64,000 bases of DNA from Sphingomonas sp. Leaf20. Lineage in GTDB: Bacteria; Pseudomonadota; Alphaproteobacteria; Sphingomonadales; Sphingomonadaceae. The DNA lies in NCBI RefSeq assembly GCF_001421535.1, contig NZ_LMKN01000001.1, forward strand, positions 620,001 through 684,000, written 5' to 3'. The notes below the pieces were generated by a model. That model saw only the letters and a program-made list of their open reading frames with translations. It was not told where the DNA came from and did not search any database. How positions within the stretch are numbered: the first letter of the stretch is position 1; every line of letters begins with the position of its first letter. The position numbers and the translations under genes are program-made. This document shows, one piece after another, positions 60,472 through 64,000 of the stretch.

Positions 60472-62796
60472 ATGCCATCATTTGCACCCGCCCTCGAGAC
60501 CACGCTGCACAAGGCGCTCGAGGCCGCGTCGTCCCGGCGCCACGAATATGCGACGCTCGAGCATCTGCTGCTCGCGCTGATCGACGACGAGCATGCGTCG
60601 AAGGTCATGGGCGCCTGCAATGTCGACCTTGGCGAGCTGAGGACCACGGTCGCGCATTATCTCGATACCGAGCTCGATGCGCTGAAGGTCGATGCCGCGA
60701 CCGATCCCTCGCCGACGAGCGGGTTCCAGCGCGTCGTCCAGCGCGCCATCCTCCATGTCCAGTCCTCGGGCCGCGACGAAGTGACGGGCGCCAACGTGCT
60801 CGTCGCCTTGTTCAGCGAGCGCGAGAGCTATGCGGTCTATTTCCTGCAGCAGCAGGACATGAGCCGGCTCGATGCGGTCAGCTTCATCAGCCACGGCGTC
60901 GGCAAGGGCGGCCAGCAGCCGACCGAAGCCTCGACGCCAAAGGGTGCCGACGACGAGAAGCCGGCCAAGGGACAGGAGAAGGGCAAGACGGAAAGCGCGC
61001 TCAAGCAATTCACGGTCGACCTCAACGAGAAGGCCAAGGCGGGCAAGGTCGATCCCCTGATCGGGCGCGGGCCGGAGGTGGATCGCACGATCCAGATCCT
61101 GTGCCGCCGGTCGAAGAACAACCCGCTCTATGTCGGCGATCCCGGCGTCGGCAAGACCGCGATCGCGGAAGGCCTGGCGCGCAAGATCGTCGAGGGCGAC
61201 GTGCCCGACGTGCTGCTGCCCGCGATCATCTACTCGCTCGACATGGGCGCGTTGCTGGCGGGGACGCGGTATCGCGGCGACTTCGAGGAGCGTCTGAAGG
61301 CGGTCGTCAACGAACTCGAGAAGCTGCCCGATGCGGTGCTGTTCATCGACGAGATCCATACGGTGATCGGTGCCGGCGCGACCAGCGGCGGCGCGATGGA
61401 TGCATCGAACCTGCTCAAGCCCGCACTCAGCGGCGGCACGATCCGGTGCATCGGCTCGACCACGTACAAGGAGTTCCGCAACCACTTCGAGAAGGACCGC
61501 GCGCTGCTGCGGCGCTTCCAGAAGATCGACGTGAACGAGCCGACGATCGAGGACACGATCAAGATCCTGGCGGGTCTGCGCTCGGCGTTCGAGGATCACC
61601 ACAACGTCAAATACACCCCCGACGCGATCAAGTCGGCGGTGGAGCTGAGCGCGCGCTACATCAACGATCGCAAGCTGCCCGACAAGGCGATCGACGTGAT
61701 CGACGAGGTCGGCGCGATGCAGATGCTGGTGGCCCCGAACAAGCGCAAGAAGACGATCACCCCCAAGGAGATCGAGATGGTCATCGCGACCATGGCGCGC
61801 ATCCCGCCAAAGTCGGTGTCGACCGACGACAAGCTGGCGCTCGCCACGCTCGAGACGGATCTGAAGCGCGTGGTGTTCGGGCAGAACGCGGCGATCGAGA
61901 AGCTCAGCTCGGCGATCAAGCTGGCGCGGGCGGGCCTGCGCGAGCCGGAGAAGCCGATCGGCAACTATCTGTTCACCGGCCCCACCGGCGTCGGCAAGAC
62001 CGAAGTCGCCAAGCAGCTCTCGACGATCCTCGGCATTCCGCTCCAGCGGTTCGACATGTCCGAATATATGGAGCGGCATTCGGTCAGCCGGCTGATCGGT
62101 GCGCCCCCGGGCTATGTCGGGTTCGACCAGGGCGGTCTGCTGACCGATGCGGTCGACCAGAACCCGCATTGCGTGCTGCTGCTCGACGAGATCGAGAAGG
62201 CGCATCCCGACCTGTTCAACATCCTGTTGCAGGTGATGGATAACGGGCGTCTGACCGACCAGCACGGCAAGTCGGTCGATTTCCGCAACGTCATCCTGAT
62301 CATGACGACCAATGCGGGCGCGAGCGACATGGCGCGCGAGACGGTCGGCTTCGGCAACCTGACGCGTGAGGGCGAGGACGAGCAGGCAGTGCAGAAGATG
62401 TTCACGCCTGAGTTCCGCAACCGTCTCGATGCAGTGGTGCCGTTCGGTTACCTGCCGACGACCGTGGTTGCGCGCGTCGTCGACAAGTTCATCCTGCAGC
62501 TCGAACTGCAGCTGGCGGACCGCGGCGTCCATATCCAGCTGGACGACGAGTCGAAGGCATGGCTGACCGAGAAGGGCTATGACAAGCTGTATGGCGCGCG
62601 TCCGATGGGCCGCCTCATCCAGGAGAAGATCAAGCAGCCGCTCGCCGAGGAGCTGCTGTTCGGCAAGCTCGTCCATGGCGGCGAGGTCACGGTCAAGATG
62701 AAGGACGGCGCATTGTCGTTCGCGATCGAGAGCGCGGCCCCCAAGAAGCCCAAGAAGAAGGGCAAGCCCGAGGCCGTCGCGGTCAAGGAAGACTGA
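60472..62796 (+). CDS. clpA: ATP-dependent Clp protease ATP-binding subunit ClpA
   Basis: AAA+ unfoldase for ClpP of 774 residues. Clp-N repeats at 5-150, AAA-1 with Walker A GDPGVGKT (222-229) and RYRGDFEERLKAV, AAA-2 with Walker A GPTGVGKT (503-510), and a C-terminal D2-small domain with RPMGRLIQEKI. In E. coli ClpA takes ClpS-delivered and SsrA-tagged substrates; no clpS is next to it here, and the SsrA tag itself is encoded at 9341-9376. The acidic Lys-rich tail (KKPKKKGKP) is noted. Confidence 0.96.
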   Translation: MPSFAPALETTLHKALEAASSRRHEYATLEHLLLALIDDEHASKVMGACNVDLGELRTTVAHYLDTELDALKVDAATDPSPTSGFQRVVQRAILHVQSSGRDEVTGANVLVALFSERESYAVYFLQQQDMSRLDAVSFISHGVGKGGQQPTEASTPKGADDEKPAKGQEKGKTESALKQFTVDLNEKAKAGKVDPLIGRGPEVDRTIQILCRRSKNNPLYVGDPGVGKTAIAEGLARKIVEGDVPDVLLPAIIYSLDMGALLAGTRYRGDFEERLKAVVNELEKLPDAVLFIDEIHTVIGAGATSGGAMDASNLLKPALSGGTIRCIGSTTYKEFRNHFEKDRALLRRFQKIDVNEPTIEDTIKILAGLRSAFEDHHNVKYTPDAIKSAVELSARYINDRKLPDKAIDVIDEVGAMQMLVAPNKRKKTITPKEIEMVIATMARIPPKSVSTDDKLALATLETDLKRVVFGQNAAIEKLSSAIKLARAGLREPEKPIGNYLFTGPTGVGKTEVAKQLSTILGIPLQRFDMSEYMERHSVSRLIGAPPGYVGFDQGGLLTDAVDQNPHCVLLLDEIEKAHPDLFNILLQVMDNGRLTDQHGKSVDFRNVILIMTTNAGASDMARETVGFGNLTREGEDEQAVQKMFTPEFRNRLDAVVPFGYLPTTVVARVVDKFILQLELQLADRGVHIQLDDESKAWLTEKGYDKLYGARPMGRLIQEKIKQPLAEELLFGKLVHGGEVTVKMKDGALSFAIESAAPKKPKKKGKPEAVAVKED

Positions 62797-62807
62797 CGAA
62801 GGTGCAG

Positions 62808-62839
62808 AAGCCGGCGGCGCAATGGCGTCGCCGGTTTTT
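62808..62839 (+). terminator. Intrinsic terminator after clpA
   Basis: CCGGCG, a 12-base loop, CGCCGG and TTTTT follow the clpA stop by about a dozen bases. Confidence 0.85.
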
Positions 62840-62896
62840 CTGTGTCGATGCCCCGGCGTTTACGGTTAATTGGCTAACGCGGCCTATAGCCGCCGC

Positions 62897-64000
62897 ATGC
62901 AAACCCAGGCTTTCCTGCGAGCGGTCATCGCCGCGCTGATCGTGATGATCGGCCTGTGCGTGTCGCGGCCCGCGGCGGCGCTGCCGGGGACGCCACTCGC
63001 AACGTGCATAGTGCCTGCCAAAGCCGGCATGGCGGCGGCCAGGCTTTTTGAGAATACCGGGCAATTCGATTGCCGGACGTCACAAGCCCGGTTTGGCTCG
63101 GGTGATTTCTGGGTTCTGTCGCAACGCCTCCCCGACCTCGGTTCGCGCGGGGCAAACATACGCTACGGCAGCGTCTGGATGTCGCGCATCACGCTGTACG
63201 TTCGCTATGCCGATGGCGTCGTCCGGCAGAGCAGCTTCTCCTCTCGCACGGCCTCGCAGGTGCTCAAGCTCGGTGCGGTGTTCAGCCAGCGCCTGCCGCC
63301 GCGTCGATCGCCACCGATCCAGCTTCTGTGGCATGTCGAAGGCTCGGCCAATTTCCGTGGCGTGATATTGGGCCCGTCGATCGTCGACGATTCTGAAGGC
63401 GCGAGAACGCAGACCCTTCGTGCCGCGTTGTACGGGGCATTCGCCGGGATGGCGATCGCGTTGATCGTCTACAATCTCGCGCTCTGGGGCGCGTTACGTC
63501 AGGCGTATCAGCCGGCCTATTGTCTTCTCATGCTCTGTCTCCTTGCCTATGCCGCCACCTCCTCGGGCGCCATTGCGCACGTCTTGCCTGGCCTCGACAA
63601 CAACGATCGTCAGAAATTGAGCGTGCTCTTGCTCGCATCCTCGGCGACCGCGGCGCTCATGTTCGCGCGGACGTTCTTCGAACGGGCGGTCTTTGCCGGC
63701 TGGCTGCGGACCGTCAGCAATGCCGTCATGGCCGCGCTGATGAGCCTGGCGGTGGTGTGGGGGCTTGCTGCGCCGGTTGCTTTGCGGACTGCCGATACGG
63801 CCATGTCGCTTGGCTACCTTACATTGATGCTCCTCGTCCCCGTCATTCTGTGGCGCGCATGGCGGGTGCGCAGCAATTATCTGTGGCTGTTTGCCTTGGC
63901 GTGGGGGGCGCCGATCGTCATGGCGGGGCTGCGCGTCGCGAACAGTTTCGGGCTGATCGGCTGGCGGCTGTGGCTCGACAATTCCACGATCCTTGCGATG
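62897..64000 (+). CDS. 7TMR-DISM sensor protein, 3' truncated by window
   Basis: The frame is open from ATG 62897 to the window end (368 codons), so the output domain is not visible. A signal peptide (MQTQAFLRAVIAALIVMIGLCVSRPAAALPG) leads into a periplasmic domain with GDFWVLSQRLPDLGSRGANIRYGSVWMSRITLYVRYADG, the 7TMR-DISMED2-like region. Then six to seven membrane helices (LRAALYGAFAGMAIALIVYNLALWG; YCLLMLCLLAYAATSSGAI; WLFALAWGAPIVMAGLRVANSFGLIG). Such proteins usually end in a GGDEF or histidine kinase domain; which one lies downstream of 64000. Confidence 0.85.
   Translation, partial: MQTQAFLRAVIAALIVMIGLCVSRPAAALPGTPLATCIVPAKAGMAAARLFENTGQFDCRTSQARFGSGDFWVLSQRLPDLGSRGANIRYGSVWMSRITLYVRYADGVVRQSSFSSRTASQVLKLGAVFSQRLPPRRSPPIQLLWHVEGSANFRGVILGPSIVDDSEGARTQTLRAALYGAFAGMAIALIVYNLALWGALRQAYQPAYCLLMLCLLAYAATSSGAIAHVLPGLDNNDRQKLSVLLLASSATAALMFARTFFERAVFAGWLRTVSNAVMAALMSLAVVWGLAAPVALRTADTAMSLGYLTLMLLVPVILWRAWRVRSNYLWLFALAWGAPIVMAGLRVANSFGLIGWRLWLDNSTILAM

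Overview
The window is chromosomal DNA from a high-GC alphaproteobacterium, most likely Sphingomonas or a close sphingomonad. Supporting features are a circularly permuted two-piece tmRNA gene with the tag ANDNEALAIAA, the cell-cycle proteins CpdR and TrcR (DUF1013), DUF1192, DUF3035 and NDUFS4-like small proteins, SapC, a TorF-type porin and two large TonB-dependent receptors. No phage, insertion sequence, plasmid or CRISPR content is visible. The region reads as ordinary core genome; the novelty lies in repeats and RNAs.

Layout. 1-9000: translation and RNA block (end of a YlxR/L7Ae-like gene, infB, rbfA, tdk, truB, rpsO, pnp). 9000-9600: ssrA on the minus strand. 9680-13700: Rrf2 regulator, mscL, then lemA, two TPM-domain genes and a Nudix gene, and an NDUFS4-like gene. 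13718-20950: hrpB divergent from a class A PBP, then prfB and an apparent lipoprotein methyltransferase. 21000-23250: thyA, hemerythrin, folA. 23300-28300: ribF, ileS, lspA and a DUF3035 lipoprotein. 28575-34900: porin, metC-sseA sulfur pair, and a polyhydroxyalkanoate cluster (phaR, PhaC-like hydrolase, phaA). 35086-42855: two TonB receptors around alr, then a second thiolase. 43081-47600: tRNA-Val(GAC), cpdR, N-formylglutamate amidohydrolase, a candidate small RNA, sapC and a FAD-linked oxidase. 47720-64000: DEAD-box helicase, thioredoxin-like protein, GST, dienelactone hydrolase, MBL hydrolase, trcR, a LOV blue-light hybrid kinase, a glycosyltransferase, an LpxH-like phosphatase, a quinone oxidoreductase, DUF1192, clpA and the start of a 7TM sensor.

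The most striking pattern is a set of compound palindromic repeats. Family A is about 82-84 bp and begins CCGTCAT/CC and ends GATGACGG or GGTGACGG. Family B is GC-rich with CCCTCTCCCC arms. Family C has CCTTCGC cores. They sit between genes, but four copies lie inside reading frames: one in truB, two in ileS and one in hrpB. The two coding family A copies are both exactly 84 bp and are read in the same orientation and frame, giving related 28-residue peptides inside essential enzymes. This resembles the Rickettsia palindromic elements.

Other notable points are a minus-strand small-RNA candidate at 44556-44664 with a CCTCCTCCC anti-Shine-Dalgarno-like stretch, a terminator-like hairpin in the trcR leader, and the permuted tmRNA.
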